The notes under the pieces are model-generated. The model searched no databases and was not told where the DNA came from. It was given only the letters and a program-made list of their open reading frames with translations. Below, piece after piece: positions 1 through 10,779 of a DNA stretch of 64,000 bases. A program made the position numbers and the translations under genes. The first letter of the stretch is position 1. Every line of letters starts with the position of its first letter. This stretch comes from Vibrio azureus (lineage in GTDB: Bacteria; Pseudomonadota; Gammaproteobacteria; Enterobacterales; Vibrionaceae): the NCBI RefSeq assembly GCF_002849855.1, contig NZ_CP018616.1, forward strand, positions 558,001 to 622,000. Reading direction: 5' to 3'.

Positions 1-855
1 TTGAACAGCACGAAGATCTTTAGAGTTCATGATGTAAGTACCATGCTCGTCTTCAAATGCTGCCATCTTCTCTTCTGGGCGATGGCTTTCTGAAAGTAGG
101 ACAACTTCGTCAGTGGGCTTACCGCGGCCAATGGTTGTTTCAGGGCGATCCTGTTGAACTTCAATCGCTTGAGCTTGTTTTGGATCAAACTGTTCAACAA
201 TTTGGCCAGCTTCGTCTTCCTTTCCTTTTTCTACATTGTATTCCCAACGGCAAGCGTTGGTACATGTACCTTGGTTAGGATCTCGCTTGTTCATGTAACC
301 AGATAAGAGACAACGACCAGAGTAGGCCATGCACAGTGCACCATGAACAAAGACTTCTAGCTCTGTTTCAGGGCAATGTTCACGAATTTCTTCGATTTCT
401 TCTAATGAGAGTTCACGAGAGACAATCACACGCTCAACACCATTTGCCGCCCAAAACTTCACAGTTGCCCAGTTGACTGCATTTGCCTGAACAGAGAGGT
501 GAATTGGCACCTCTGGAAAAGTTTCTCTTACCATCATAATTAAGCCAGGGTCAGACATGATTAAAGCATCTGGCCCCATTTCTACAACAGGTTTCAGGTC
601 ACGAATAAATGTTTTTAGTTTTGAGTTGTGTGGTTGGATATTACAAACAACATACAGTTTTTTGCCTAAAGCATGAGCCTCGTCGATACCAATTTTTAAG
701 TTCTCATGATTAAACTCGTTATTACGTACACGAAGGCTGTAACGAGGTTGGCCAGCATAGACGGCATCAGCGCCATAGGCGAATGCGTAACGCATATTTT
801 TCAGGCTTCCCGCGGGAGACAGCAGCTCGGGGGTGAACTTTTTCTCTGTTGTCAT
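1..855 (-). CDS. trhP: tRNA hydroxylation protein / U32 family peptidase (TrhP/YegQ-like), C-terminus outside window
   Basis: A U32-family protein whose first 285 codons are seen; the gene runs off the left edge. The E. coli homologue YegQ (TrhP) is about 450 aa and takes part in prephenate-dependent hydroxylation of U34 in tRNAs, so some 160 residues are probably missing here. The reading starts at an ATG (853-855) with the typical N-terminus MTTEKKFTPELLSPAG. The U32 signature EVFVHGALCMAYSGRC lies at residues 167-182. Four cysteines (C175, C182, C198, C202) are spaced as in the family's likely iron-sulfur ligands. The family 'peptidase' label is historical; the tRNA role comes from homologues. 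Confidence 0.9.
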   Translation of the reverse strand, partial: MTTEKKFTPELLSPAGSLKNMRYAFAYGADAVYAGQPRYSLRVRNNEFNHENLKIGIDEAHALGKKLYVVCNIQPHNSKLKTFIRDLKPVVEMGPDALIMSDPGLIMMVRETFPEVPIHLSVQANAVNWATVKFWAANGVERVIVSRELSLEEIEEIREHCPETELEVFVHGALCMAYSGRCLLSGYMNKRDPNQGTCTNACRWEYNVEKGKEDEAGQIVEQFDPKQAQAIEVQQDRPETTIGRGKPTDEVVLLSESHRPEEKMAAFEDEHGTYIMNSKDLRAVQ

Positions 856-973
856 TGCTCTATTCTCTTGTTGTCTGATCACAAATCAGGTCAGTTCCAC
901 CAAGTGGAAATGGGGCGCAAATTTTACGCCAAAATGTGACTTGTGACTAGGGGAATTATAGCTCAGAGAGAAA

Positions 974-1000
974 AACACCCTCAAAAAAAGTGAGGGTGTT
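974..1000 (-). terminator. Rho-independent terminator of rdgC
   Basis: A perfect 10-bp stem (974-983 with 991-1000) and a 7-nt loop, followed on the minus strand by a short U run. It sits 26 bp past the rdgC stop and separates rdgC from trhP. Confidence 0.75.
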
Positions 1001-1025
1001 ATGATTAAGCTTTGTTCAGTAGCCT

Positions 1026-1949
<924 letters not shown>

Positions 1950-2094
1950 CTAGGCTTGATGACAGGAGTTCAATGATATGGAATTTTTTTCCGAATGTCC
2001 CAAGAGAATTACTCACAAATAGAAAATGCACAAACATGACTCGATAAATACAGAGTGAGCAGTCAATGAGTGTTATGTGAAAATTTGTTTGCAA

Positions 2095-2130
2095 TAGTCA
2101 CAAAAGTGTCATAATTGCTGGTAATAATAT
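2095..2130 (+). promoter_or_regulatory. Candidate Pho box and -10 of the phoB promoter
   Basis: TAGTCAC (2095-2101), a 4-nt spacer and GTGTCAT (2106-2112) match the 7-4-7 direct-repeat layout of PhoB sites (ideal half-site CTGTCAT). A TAATAT hexamer follows at 2125-2130, 12 nt after the second half-site, where a PhoB-dependent -10 is expected. This suggests autoregulation of phoB under phosphate starvation. The first half-site matches 5 of 7 ideal positions. Confidence 0.55.
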
Positions 2131-2195
2131 TGGTGCATAAAGAGGCGTTAGGCCTGGTCATTTACTAGCAAAACTTAAAATAGGGTTATTCAATT

Positions 2196-2885
2196 ATGTC
2201 TAGAAGGATTCTGGTTGTTGAAGATGAAGCGCCAATTCGTGAGATGCTGTGCTTCGTACTTGAACAAAAAGGTTATCAGGCTATCGAAGCCGAAGATTAT
2301 GATGCTGCGGTAACGAAATTAGCAGAACCATTTCCAGATTTAGTCTTGCTAGATTGGATGCTACCAGGTGGAAGTGGCATTAACTTTATTAAACACATGA
2401 AGCGTGAGGACCTCACAAAAAATATTCCGGTTGTGATGCTCACAGCACGTGGTGAAGAAGAAGATAAAGTGAGAGGGCTGGAAGTCGGTGCCGATGATTA
2501 TATTACTAAGCCTTTTTCTCCTAAAGAGCTAGTCGCCCGTTTGAAAGCTGTCATCCGCCGTGTTACCCCCACAGCTCTTGAAGATGTGATTGATGTTCAA
2601 GGGCTCAAGCTTGATCCTGTTTCTCACCGAGTCACAGCCAATGATCAAGCGGTGGATATGGGGCCAACAGAATTTAAAATGCTGCACTTTTTTATGACTC
2701 ACCAAGAGCGTGTTTATAGTCGAGAGCAGTTACTCAATAACGTTTGGGGAACCAACGTGTATGTTGAGGATCGAACCGTGGATGTCCATATTCGTCGTTT
2801 GCGTAAAGCACTTGAGGGGAATGAGCATGATAAATTCATTCAAACTGTCCGAGGAGCAGGTTATCGCTTTTCAACAAAAGCATAG
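2196..2885 (+). CDS. phoB: Phosphate regulon response regulator PhoB
   Basis: A 229-aa OmpR/PhoB-family response regulator. The receiver domain (about 1-120) has the acidic pair D10/E11, the phosphoacceptor D53 in LLDWMLPG and the conserved lysine in ITKPFSP. A winged-helix DNA-binding domain follows (about 130-229) and ends in the motif [13 protein letters not shown]...VRGAGYRF. It activates phosphate-scavenging genes when phosphorylated by PhoR. The start ATG ([11 protein letters not shown]) is the family start. It heads the phoB-phoR-pstS cluster, with a candidate Pho box upstream. The gene is intact, unlike its partner phoR. Confidence 0.97.
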   Translation: MSRRILVVEDEAPIREMLCFVLEQKGYQAIEAEDYDAAVTKLAEPFPDLVLLDWMLPGGSGINFIKHMKREDLTKNIPVVMLTARGEEEDKVRGLEVGADDYITKPFSPKELVARLKAVIRRVTPTALEDVIDVQGLKLDPVSHRVTANDQAVDMGPTEFKMLHFFMTHQERVYSREQLLNNVWGTNVYVEDRTVDVHIRRLRKALEGNEHDKFIQTVRGAGYRFSTKA

Positions 2886-2923
2886 CTTGGACAGAGATTG
2901 CAGCATATCGTCTGGAGTCGTTT

Positions 2924-4224
2924 GTGGTTAAAAGATTAACGTGGAAAAGGCTAGCTTGGGAGCTGGCTTTTTTTTACATGCCCTGGGTTCTTATTGGTTG
3001 GGCGACTGGATATTTGTCTTGGATGCTATTGATTGCCACTGCGTTGCAGCTTGGCTGGCATTTACACAACCAAATGCGCTTATCAGCATGGCTGTGGGAT
3101 GAAAGGCGTTTGACACCTCCATCTGGGCGTGGTCATTGGGAGGCACTTTTTAACGGCTTGTACCGTTTACAACAGCGCCAACGAAAAAAAGAAAAGAGTT
3201 AACCACTTTGATTCGACGTTTTCGCAATGGTGCGGAATCTCTGCCAGATGCTGTCGTAGTTTTTCGGGCGGAAGGGAATATTGTTTGGTGTAACAAATTG
3301 GCGCAATATTTATTAGGTTTTCACTGGCCTGAAGATGCAGGACAACCGATATCCAACCTCATTCGAACACCGGACTTTATTAAATTTCTCAATGACAAAG
3401 ACTTTTCCGAGCCATTGGAAATGCGCTCGCCACTTAATGCTGAACGAATGTTGGAACTGCGAATTGTTCCCTACACCCAAGGAGAACATCTCATGGTTGT
3501 CCGCGATGTGACCCAATTGACTCAGCTTGAAGGGATGAGAAGAAACTTTTTTGCCAATGTTTCCCATGAACTACGAACGCCTATGACGGTTTTACAAGGC
3601 TATCTCGAAATGACAGAAGACCCAGATATGCTGGTTGGGCCGATGTGGTCTAAGGCACATGCTGTCATGATGGAGCAATTGAATCGTATGAACAGTTTGG
3701 TTAATCAACTTCTTACGTTGTCAAAAATTGAAGCTGCGCCAATTCATGAACTGGAAGAAGTCGTCAATGTCCCTAACATGCTGGCGATCCTAGAAAAGGA
3801 GGCGGTGAGCCTCAGTGGTGATGCGCACCACCAATTAACGTTTGAAATTGATAGAAATTTGTGTGTATTAGGAGATGAAGACCAACTTCGTAGCGCAATA
3901 TCTAATCTGGTGTACAACGCTGTCAAATACACTCCCCCCGGAGCCAAGATCGAAGTTCGTTGGTATCAAAGTACCGAGGGTGCTTGTTTAGAAGTGGAAG
4001 ATAGTGGTGATGGTATTGAGGCTCATCATATCCATCGCTTATCAGAGCGTTTTTATCGAGTGGACAAAGCTCGTTCACGAGATACTGGGGGAAGTGGTTT
4101 AGGTTTAGCAATCGTCAAACATGCTTTAAGCCATCACGATTCTCATTTGGATATTCACAGTGAGGTTGGGGTAGGCAGTCAATTTTCATTCATATTACCA
4201 AACCGCCTTGTGGTTAAATCATGA
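2924..4224 (+). pseudogene. phoR: Phosphate regulon sensor histidine kinase PhoR, interrupted by a -1 frameshift in an A7 run
   Basis: The locus encodes a normal PhoR of about 433 aa, but in two frames. The first frame (GTG 2924, stop 3200-3202) has the N-terminal membrane helices and ends QRQRKKEKS. The second is open to 4224 and holds the PAS domain, the H-box with its phospho-acceptor His ([11 protein letters not shown]), and the ATP-binding boxes DSGDGIE and [10 protein letters not shown]. The switch falls at an A7 run (3184-3190). An eighth A, or a -1 slip on the in-frame heptamer A AAA AAA, would give the expected [14 protein letters not shown] junction. A TTG at 3208, 9 nt after a GAG, could allow a soluble kinase restart. 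It overlaps pstS by 4 bp. Sequencing error is a serious alternative. Confidence 0.85.
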
Positions 4225-5186
4225 GCCCTGTTAGAGCGCTACTGGCCATCGCTTTGTTATGGCCTTGCTCGGCTTTAGCACAAGAAGAAAACCTTCCTGC
4301 GCCTTATCAACCGACGACGGGGGTGGCGGGTAATTTGTTGTCGGTTGGCTCAGATACATTAGCCGGCATGACAAGCCTTTGGGTGGAAAAGTTTGAATCT
4401 ATCTATCCTAATATCAATGCCCAAATACAGGCTTCAGGTTCGTCCACGGCGCCTCCAGCATTAACAGAAAACACCGCTCAATTTGGCCCTATGAGTCGCG
4501 CTATGCGTATGCGTGAAGTTGAGGCATTTGAGAAGGTACATGGTTATAAGCCGACTGCCTTACGTGTCGCAATTGATGCTATTGGGATTTTTGTTCATCA
4601 AGACAACCCGATAAAAGGTTTAAATTTTCACCAAATTGATGCCATGTTTTCGGCCACATTACGTTGCGGTGAAAGCCAGTTTATTACCAATTGGCGTCAG
4701 TTGGGTATTGAGTCCGATTGGTCCGAGCGAAATTTACAATTATTTGGTCGTAATTCGGTTTCGGGGACCTATGGTTATTTTAAAAGTAATGCACTTTGTG
4801 GTGGTGACTTCAAAACTCGTGTGAATGAACAACCAGGTTCTGCTTCTGTTGTTCAGTCTGTTGCATCAACCATTAGTGGGGTGGGCTATTCTGGCATTGG
4901 ATATCGAGTCGCTGGTGTACGATTGGTTCCGATTGCGAAGTCAGGGCAAGATTACGTCCGCCCAACACGCGAGAATATTCTTTCTGGTCGCTATCCTTTA
5001 TCGCGTTATTTATATGTGTATGTTAATAAAGACCCTGATAAACCACTCAGTCCGATTGAGGCTGAGTTTATTCGTTTTATTTTTTCTGCTCAAGGACAAG
5101 CCTTAGTCGCTAAAGATGGGTACGTACCTATCACAGCGAGTTTTGCAGAGCAAGAATTACATAAAGTAGGCCTAGAACCACGCTAA
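4221..5186 (+). CDS. pstS: Phosphate ABC transporter, periplasmic phosphate-binding protein PstS
   Basis: A 321-aa secreted substrate-binding protein. A signal peptide occupies about residues 1-20, with cleavage after CSALA. The mature part has the anion-binding segments [12 protein letters not shown] and [12 protein letters not shown], and a SSTAPPAL loop, typical of PstS-like phosphate binders. It would capture inorganic phosphate in the periplasm and pass it to PstCAB. The ATG overlaps the phoR stop (ATGA), so its translation is probably coupled to phoR; the phoR frameshift should not remove it. A 128-bp gap with its own candidate promoter separates it from pstC. Confidence 0.9.
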   Translation: MSPVRALLAIALLWPCSALAQEENLPAPYQPTTGVAGNLLSVGSDTLAGMTSLWVEKFESIYPNINAQIQASGSSTAPPALTENTAQFGPMSRAMRMREVEAFEKVHGYKPTALRVAIDAIGIFVHQDNPIKGLNFHQIDAMFSATLRCGESQFITNWRQLGIESDWSERNLQLFGRNSVSGTYGYFKSNALCGGDFKTRVNEQPGSASVVQSVASTISGVGYSGIGYRVAGVRLVPIAKSGQDYVRPTRENILSGRYPLSRYLYVYVNKDPDKPLSPIEAEFIRFIFSAQGQALVAKDGYVPITASFAEQELHKVGLEPR

Positions 5187-5252
5187 TACTAAGTTGTTAT
5201 TTGAGGCTTACTTTGTAAGGTCTTGTATTCTTTTCAGGTGTTTAGTGTACTC

Positions 5253-5278
5253 TATAATATAATTGTCATTTAAATGAC
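5253..5278 (+). promoter_or_regulatory. Candidate promoter -10 and adjoining 14-bp palindrome upstream of pstC
   Basis: A perfect TATAAT at 5253-5258 is followed by the 14-bp palindrome GTCATTTAAATGAC (5265-5278), just upstream of pstC. No good -35 lies 16-18 bp upstream, which fits an activator-dependent promoter. The left arm of the palindrome resembles a single Pho half-site, but a full Pho box was not found in the expected position. Confidence 0.4.
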
Positions 5279-5314
5279 CTATTTTTAAGCACAGTTCAAC
5301 AGGTAGATAGAGCA

Positions 5315-7519
5315 ATGGCACAAGCCGAATTCTCCTTGCAAGAAAGAGACAAAAAGCGACAAGTAAAAGATCGTTTAGTTCGCTTTGCAGTCACGACAGG
5401 AGGAATGAGTGTATTAGCGGCGTTGGTATTAATTTTTATTTACCTTGCGATTGTGGTGGTTCCTTTATTCTCAGATGCAAAAATAGACACCAATCATGCT
5501 TCACGTGTGACGCTTGGTGGACAGCCTTTAGCGATTGGTATTGATGATTATGCCCAAATTGGCTTTGTATTGACGCCGTCAGGAGAAATACGCTTTCTTC
5601 CTATCGATAAACCTAATGCACCAGTACTCTATCAACAACAGATTGCGACTCATCCAGTGGCGTTTGCTCAATCATCAGGAGAAGCCGGATGGATGGGATT
5701 CGTTGATGCAAAGGGCAAAGCACACCTTTTTAAACCAGAGTTTAATGCGACTTTAAGAGAGAACGTTCGATTACCAGAAGTTGTTTTACTGCCCTCGAAG
5801 ATCGATCTGACACTCACCGAACCGACTAATCCAGTTACAGAGTTTGCGTTTAGTGTTGCTCAGTCAGTACCAACGATAGTATGGCTGACAAAAAATGGTC
5901 AGTTACACGCTCGTTGGCAAGACGAGCATGTTTTGAATCGACCGCCCAAGACCATCAATTTTCTTTTTCCTTCTGGCTTGGATAACCCAGATCAAATCCT
6001 ACTGACTCCAAATAGTGAGCTTTTATATTTACGTTACCGTTCTGAACTGGTCATTTTAACTAAGCAAGAACATCGGTTTTTAGTTCGGGAAGTGGTGGAT
6101 TTAGTTCAAGGTGATACAGAGCGTTCGATTAAAACCATCGACTTGTTGGCTGGCGCCTATTCATTATTAGTCACCGATGATAAGGGGCAGGTATCACAAT
6201 GGTTCGACACTCTACAGCAGAACAAGCGCACTTTAACTCATATTCGTGATTTCAAGCTCGCGTCTGAGCTCAAATATATCTTGCCAGATACTCATCGAAA
6301 GGGTTTTTTCAGTTTTTATACCAATGGTACGTTGCAAAGCCATTATACGACGAGTGAAAAATTAGCTCTGTTTCAGCGTGCTTATAAGCAAGCGCCCGTA
6401 ATGGCGGCGATGTCGAATAATGAACGGTTCTTAATCACATGGTTGAATGATGAATTGAGCGTTGCTGTGATTGATAACCCTTATCCAGAGATATCCTTCT
6501 CTTCTTTGTGGAACAAAGTGTGGTATGAAGGTTACCCTGAAGCGGAATTTGTCTGGCAGTCGACTTCTGCTAGTGATGATTTTGAGGCAAAACTGAGCTT
6601 GGTGCCGATTGCATTTGGGACGATCAAAGCAGCATTATTTGCGATGTTATTTTCTATCCCTATTGCGGTGCTCGGTGCGATTTATACCGCTTACTTTATG
6701 TCTCCACAGATGCGCCGAGTCGTAAAACCTTCTATCGAATTAATGGAAGCGCTCCCAACGGTTATCATCGGTTTTTTAGCTGGGTTGTGGTTAGCTCCAA
6801 TTATTGAGGACCACTTGATTGCGGTATTCGTCCTATTGATTCTGTTACCTATCAGCACTATGGCTGTTGGAGGTGTTTGGGCCTTAATGCCTGCTAAAGT
6901 CCGTCACTGCTTGCCTAATGGGTGGCATGCATTGATATTAATCCCATTCATCTTAATGGTTGCTGCTGGTGGAGTTTGGCTCTCTCCGTTGCTTGAGCAT
7001 ACTTTCTTTTCCGGTGATATACGCCTATTTTTGACCGAACATGGTATTGGGTTTGATCAACGTAATGCGCTTGTGGTTGGCCTCGCAATGGGGTTTGCTG
7101 TTATACCAACGATTTTTACCATTGCAGAGGACGCCATCTTTTCGGTGCCTAAACATTTGTCTGATGGTTCACTGGCATTAGGGGCAACGCCATGGCAAAC
7201 ATTAATTCATGTGGTACTTTTGACCGCAAGTCCAGGCATCTTCTCTGCTATTATGATGGGCTTTGGCCGAGCGGTGGGTGAAACCATGATCGTTTTAATG
7301 GCGACAGGTAATACACCGCTAATGGATTGGAACATATTAGAGGGCTTACGCAGCTTGTCCGCGACCATTGCCGTTGAGCTACCAGAGTCGGAGGTAGGCA
7401 GCACTCACTACCGTCTTTTATTTTTGTCCGCTTTGATTTTGTTTATCTTTACCTTTGCGGTCAATGCTCTGGCGGAATGGGTAAGACAAAGGTTGAGAGA
7501 GAAATATCGTGCTTTGTAG
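5315..7519 (+). CDS. pstC: Phosphate ABC transporter permease PstC with large extracytoplasmic domain
   Basis: A 734-aa inner-membrane permease, far longer than the roughly 320-aa E. coli PstC. One membrane helix at about 30-55 is followed by some 370 residues predicted outside the cytoplasm, with short repeated strand-rich units resembling a beta-propeller. A standard ABC permease domain occupies about 430-734. It carries the EAA-type loop LADGS/LSDGSLALGATPWQT and the typical FGRAVGETM segment. It forms the phosphate channel with PstA, energised by PstB. Long PstC forms occur in other vibrios and pseudomonads. The role of the extra domain is not evident from sequence. It is 21 bp upstream of pstA. 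Confidence 0.93.
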   Translation: MAQAEFSLQERDKKRQVKDRLVRFAVTTGGMSVLAALVLIFIYLAIVVVPLFSDAKIDTNHASRVTLGGQPLAIGIDDYAQIGFVLTPSGEIRFLPIDKPNAPVLYQQQIATHPVAFAQSSGEAGWMGFVDAKGKAHLFKPEFNATLRENVRLPEVVLLPSKIDLTLTEPTNPVTEFAFSVAQSVPTIVWLTKNGQLHARWQDEHVLNRPPKTINFLFPSGLDNPDQILLTPNSELLYLRYRSELVILTKQEHRFLVREVVDLVQGDTERSIKTIDLLAGAYSLLVTDDKGQVSQWFDTLQQNKRTLTHIRDFKLASELKYILPDTHRKGFFSFYTNGTLQSHYTTSEKLALFQRAYKQAPVMAAMSNNERFLITWLNDELSVAVIDNPYPEISFSSLWNKVWYEGYPEAEFVWQSTSASDDFEAKLSLVPIAFGTIKAALFAMLFSIPIAVLGAIYTAYFMSPQMRRVVKPSIELMEALPTVIIGFLAGLWLAPIIEDHLIAVFVLLILLPISTMAVGGVWALMPAKVRHCLPNGWHALILIPFILMVAAGGVWLSPLLEHTFFSGDIRLFLTEHGIGFDQRNALVVGLAMGFAVIPTIFTIAEDAIFSVPKHLSDGSLALGATPWQTLIHVVLLTASPGIFSAIMMGFGRAVGETMIVLMATGNTPLMDWNILEGLRSLSATIAVELPESEVGSTHYRLLFLSALILFIFTFAVNALAEWVRQRLREKYRAL

Positions 7520-7540
7520 TGAATTTGTCATTAAGCGAGT

Positions 7541-9220
7541 ATGCGCATGTTAAATTGGGTGCGTTCAGGAGCGCCTTGGATTTGGCTGACGGGAGGTGCA
7601 GTGAGTATCAGTTTACTGTCGATACTCGGCCTGCTGTTATTGATTGGCTGGAAAGGGCTTACTTACTTTTGGCCTGCTCCGCTCTATCAGTGGAATGTGA
7701 CGGAGCTATCCTCTGTACAGAGTGAGGTGTTACCTAGAAATTCAATATTAATTGGACAGATTTACGAACGTAGCTTTGTCCCTAGAAGCTATTTACCGAA
7801 AGAAACGGCAAGTAAACTTGATGACGATGAGGAATTTGCAACCAGACTCAGCATAAAAATTGCCAATCGTGAGTTGTATCCTGCTGACTTTATATCCGTT
7901 TTAAGCTTCCAACTGGATGAACCTACCACGCCCGATGATTGGGCCGTGATCGAGCGCAGTAGCGGCGGGTATTTTTTTGGTAAACCGGTTGCTTTTCAAT
8001 CTGGCCATCAGCGTTATACAAGTGATATGGCTAGTTTAATTAATGATAAACTGAAGCAAGCTGATCAATTGCGTGCTGATATTGCATGGTTAGTGAATCA
8101 TCCAGTAAAAAAATTAGGCTGGCAGCTAGAGCAATTGAGGTTAAAGCAACGTAAACATGAGTTAAACGGAACATTGACTGCCGAACGTTTTGCAGGCTAT
8201 GAACAACAAAAAATACAGATTGAGCAAGAGCTTGCTTCATTGAATGAGCAGTTAGAAAAACTGCGCCAAGAATTATCGAGTGATGTTTTGATTGTTACGG
8301 ACATGACAGATAAGCAAGTTGAAATTCCCCTGGGCGACATTTTGGATTACTGGTACCCAAATCAAATGTCTTGGACGGAGAAAGCGGTTCACTGGTCAAA
8401 ACAGGTATGGAAGTTTCTTTCAGAAGCGCCAAGAGAATCCAACTCTGAGGGGGGCGTTTTTCCTGCAATATTTGGTACGGTATTCATGGTTATTATCATG
8501 TCTATTATCGTCATGCCTCTCGGCGTGATTGCGGCAATTTACCTGCATGAATATGCCAAAAACAATGGCTTAACACGCATTATCCGTATTGCTGTTATCA
8601 ACTTGGCAGGGGTTCCTTCAATTGTTTATGGTGTGTTTGGTCTAGGCTTTTTTGTTTATACCATAGGGGCTTCAGTCGATAACCTCTTTTATGCTGAGCA
8701 ACTTCCTGCTCCGACATTTGGTACGCCGGGCTTATTATGGTCAGCTTTAACCTTGGCCTTACTGACGTTACCGGTGGTTATTGTGACAACAGAAGAAGGA
8801 TTAACAAGAATTCCCACTTCGGTGAGGCATGCTTCATTGGCATTGGGGGCGACGCAATTTGAAACTCTTTGGCGGGTTATTTTACCAATGGCAACCCCTG
8901 CTATTATTACTGGGTTGATATTAGCGGTTGCTCGCGCTGCCGGTGAGGTGGCGCCACTGATGCTAGTTGGTGTGGTTAAGCTTGCTTCAAGTTTGCCTGT
9001 TGATGGGCAATTCCCCTATGTGCATTTAGAAAGAAAGTTCATGCATTTAGGCTTTCATATCTACGACGTTGGATTTCAAACTTCCAACATAGAAGCAGCA
9101 CGCCCGTTGGTATACGCAACGTCGTTTTTGCTTGTGACTGTCATTGTGGGCCTAAACTTAACCGCCATCAGTATTCGCAATAATTTACGAGAAAAATACA
9201 GGACTTTAGGACAGGATTAA
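7541..9220 (+). CDS. pstA: Phosphate ABC transporter permease PstA with periplasmic coiled-coil domain
   Basis: A 559-aa permease against about 296 aa in E. coli. The N-terminal membrane helix (about 17-42) is followed by some 250 extracytoplasmic residues. These include a long heptad-like coiled coil at about 165-250, rich in Leu, Glu, Gln and Lys. The C-terminal permease core (about 300-555) has the EAA loop [21 protein letters not shown] and the AAGEVAPLM segment. It pairs with PstC in the phosphate importer. The coiled coil may pack against the enlarged PstC domain; that is inference. It is followed by pstB after 2 bp, indicating co-transcription and coupled translation. Confidence 0.93.
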   Translation: MRMLNWVRSGAPWIWLTGGAVSISLLSILGLLLLIGWKGLTYFWPAPLYQWNVTELSSVQSEVLPRNSILIGQIYERSFVPRSYLPKETASKLDDDEEFATRLSIKIANRELYPADFISVLSFQLDEPTTPDDWAVIERSSGGYFFGKPVAFQSGHQRYTSDMASLINDKLKQADQLRADIAWLVNHPVKKLGWQLEQLRLKQRKHELNGTLTAERFAGYEQQKIQIEQELASLNEQLEKLRQELSSDVLIVTDMTDKQVEIPLGDILDYWYPNQMSWTEKAVHWSKQVWKFLSEAPRESNSEGGVFPAIFGTVFMVIIMSIIVMPLGVIAAIYLHEYAKNNGLTRIIRIAVINLAGVPSIVYGVFGLGFFVYTIGASVDNLFYAEQLPAPTFGTPGLLWSALTLALLTLPVVIVTTEEGLTRIPTSVRHASLALGATQFETLWRVILPMATPAIITGLILAVARAAGEVAPLMLVGVVKLASSLPVDGQFPYVHLERKFMHLGFHIYDVGFQTSNIEAARPLVYATSFLLVTVIVGLNLTAISIRNNLREKYRTLGQD

Positions 9221-9222
9221 GC

Positions 9223-10041
9223 ATGTTTAACTTTAATGACTCTTTGGGGTATGAACCGCCATTAGATGTTCATAATTTGACCGATGAACAAACGGCGATA
9301 TCGATTGAGGCGCTTAATCTTTTCTATGGCTCGACTCAGGCATTACACGATGTATCCATGCGTATTCCTAAAGGACGAGTGACGGCATTTATTGGCCCGT
9401 CGGGGTGTGGAAAGTCGACACTCCTCCGCTGCATTAACCGAATGAACGATTTAGTTGAAGGTTGCCGAGTCAGTGGAAAAGTCAATCTATATGGAAAGAA
9501 TGTTTATGATCCTAATGTAGATGTTGCCACTTTACGTCGCCGCGTTGGAATGGTTTTCCAAAGGCCGAACCCTTTTCCAAAATCGATTTATGAAAACGTG
9601 GTTTATGGACTACGATTGCAGGGGGTTAAGAACAGCCGTATGTTGGATGATGCTGTCGAACGCTCTTTACGTGCGGCCGCACTTTGGGATGAAGTAAAAG
9701 ATCGTTTGCATGAGAATGCATTTGGATTATCGGGTGGGCAGCAGCAGCGTTTAGTTATTGCTCGAGCCGTTGCGATTGAGCCAGAAGTTCTTTTACTGGA
9801 TGAACCTACTTCTGCATTGGACCCAATATCAACTTTGACGATCGAAGAGCTTATTAATGAACTAAAAAAGCAATACACCGTGGTCATTGTTACTCATAAC
9901 ATGCAACAGGCAGCCCGCGTTAGCGATCATACTGCTTTTATTCATATGGGTGCGTTGGTTGAATATTCAGATGCAGATTCAATTTTCACTTCCCCGATGA
10001 AAAAGCAAACGGAAGATTACATTACTGGTCGTTACGGCTAA
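9223..10041 (+). CDS. pstB: Phosphate ABC transporter ATP-binding protein PstB
   Basis: A 272-aa ABC ATPase, normal length for PstB. Walker A is GPSGCGKST (about residues 65-73), the ABC signature is LSGGQQQR, and Walker B is [13 protein letters not shown]. The switch histidine lies in [16 protein letters not shown]. The characteristic PstB stretch [21 protein letters not shown] is present. It powers phosphate import through PstC and PstA, and with PhoU it transmits phosphate status to PhoR. It lies between pstA (2-bp gap) and phoU. Confidence 0.97.
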   Translation: MFNFNDSLGYEPPLDVHNLTDEQTAISIEALNLFYGSTQALHDVSMRIPKGRVTAFIGPSGCGKSTLLRCINRMNDLVEGCRVSGKVNLYGKNVYDPNVDVATLRRRVGMVFQRPNPFPKSIYENVVYGLRLQGVKNSRMLDDAVERSLRAAALWDEVKDRLHENAFGLSGGQQQRLVIARAVAIEPEVLLLDEPTSALDPISTLTIEELINELKKQYTVVIVTHNMQQAARVSDHTAFIHMGALVEYSDADSIFTSPMKKQTEDYITGRYG

Positions 10042-10067
10042 ATGACATGTCGTTACAGAGGAAAACT

Positions 10068-10766
10068 ATGCAATTTGGGCGTCATATATCGGGACAATTT
10101 AATGTTGAACTGGAATCCATTCGAACTCATGTGTTAACCATGGGAGGGTTGGTTGAGCAGCAGTTGTCTTTTGCTATTGAAGCATTACACAATGAAAATA
10201 TTGAACTTGCTCATCAAGTCGTCGCAGATGATCATAAAGTCAATGCAATGGAAGTCTCTATCGATGAGGCTTGCACTCGGATTATTGCTAAGCGTCAGCC
10301 AACGGCAAAAGATTTACGTTTAATTATGGCGATCATCAAAACCATTACCGATTTGGAGCGCATTGGTGATGTTGCGGCTCGTATCGCTGATGTGGCTATT
10401 AGCAGTACTTCTTCAAAAGAGCGCAAATTCCAAGTATCGCTTGAGCCACTGTGCCGTCAGGCCATTCATATGTTACACCAAGTTCTCGATGCCTTCGCAC
10501 GAATGGATGTTGAAGCAGCCGCAGCCGTTTATAAGTTGGATGATAAACTGGATGCCGAATATGAAGCCGTGATACGTCAATTAATGACTTATATGATGGA
10601 AGACCCGAAAAATATTCCTCATATCCTTCAGGTCATGTGGTCAGCCCGTGCGATTGAGCGTGTAGGTGACCGTTGCCAAAATATTTGTGAATACATTATC
10701 TACTTTGTTAAAGGTAAAGATGTCCGCCATTTGGGGGATCAAAGTATCGATGATTTTCTGAAATAA
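10068..10766 (+). CDS. phoU: Phosphate-signalling regulator PhoU
   Basis: A 232-aa PhoU of two repeated three-helix PhoU domains. Each carries the metal-binding E/DxxxD pattern, visible as [14 protein letters not shown] in the first and [15 protein letters not shown] in the second. PhoU links the Pst transporter to PhoR and keeps PhoR in its phosphatase state when phosphate is plentiful. I place the start at ATG 10068, because AGAGGA at 10057-10062 sits 5 nt before it and [12 protein letters not shown] is the family N-terminus. An in-frame ATG at 10047 would add seven residues. It is the last gene of the cluster and converges with cutC. Confidence 0.94.
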   Translation: MQFGRHISGQFNVELESIRTHVLTMGGLVEQQLSFAIEALHNENIELAHQVVADDHKVNAMEVSIDEACTRIIAKRQPTAKDLRLIMAIIKTITDLERIGDVAARIADVAISSTSSKERKFQVSLEPLCRQAIHMLHQVLDAFARMDVEAAAAVYKLDDKLDAEYEAVIRQLMTYMMEDPKNIPHILQVMWSARAIERVGDRCQNICEYIIYFVKGKDVRHLGDQSIDDFLK

Positions 10767-10779
10767 ACACTGGTTAGCG

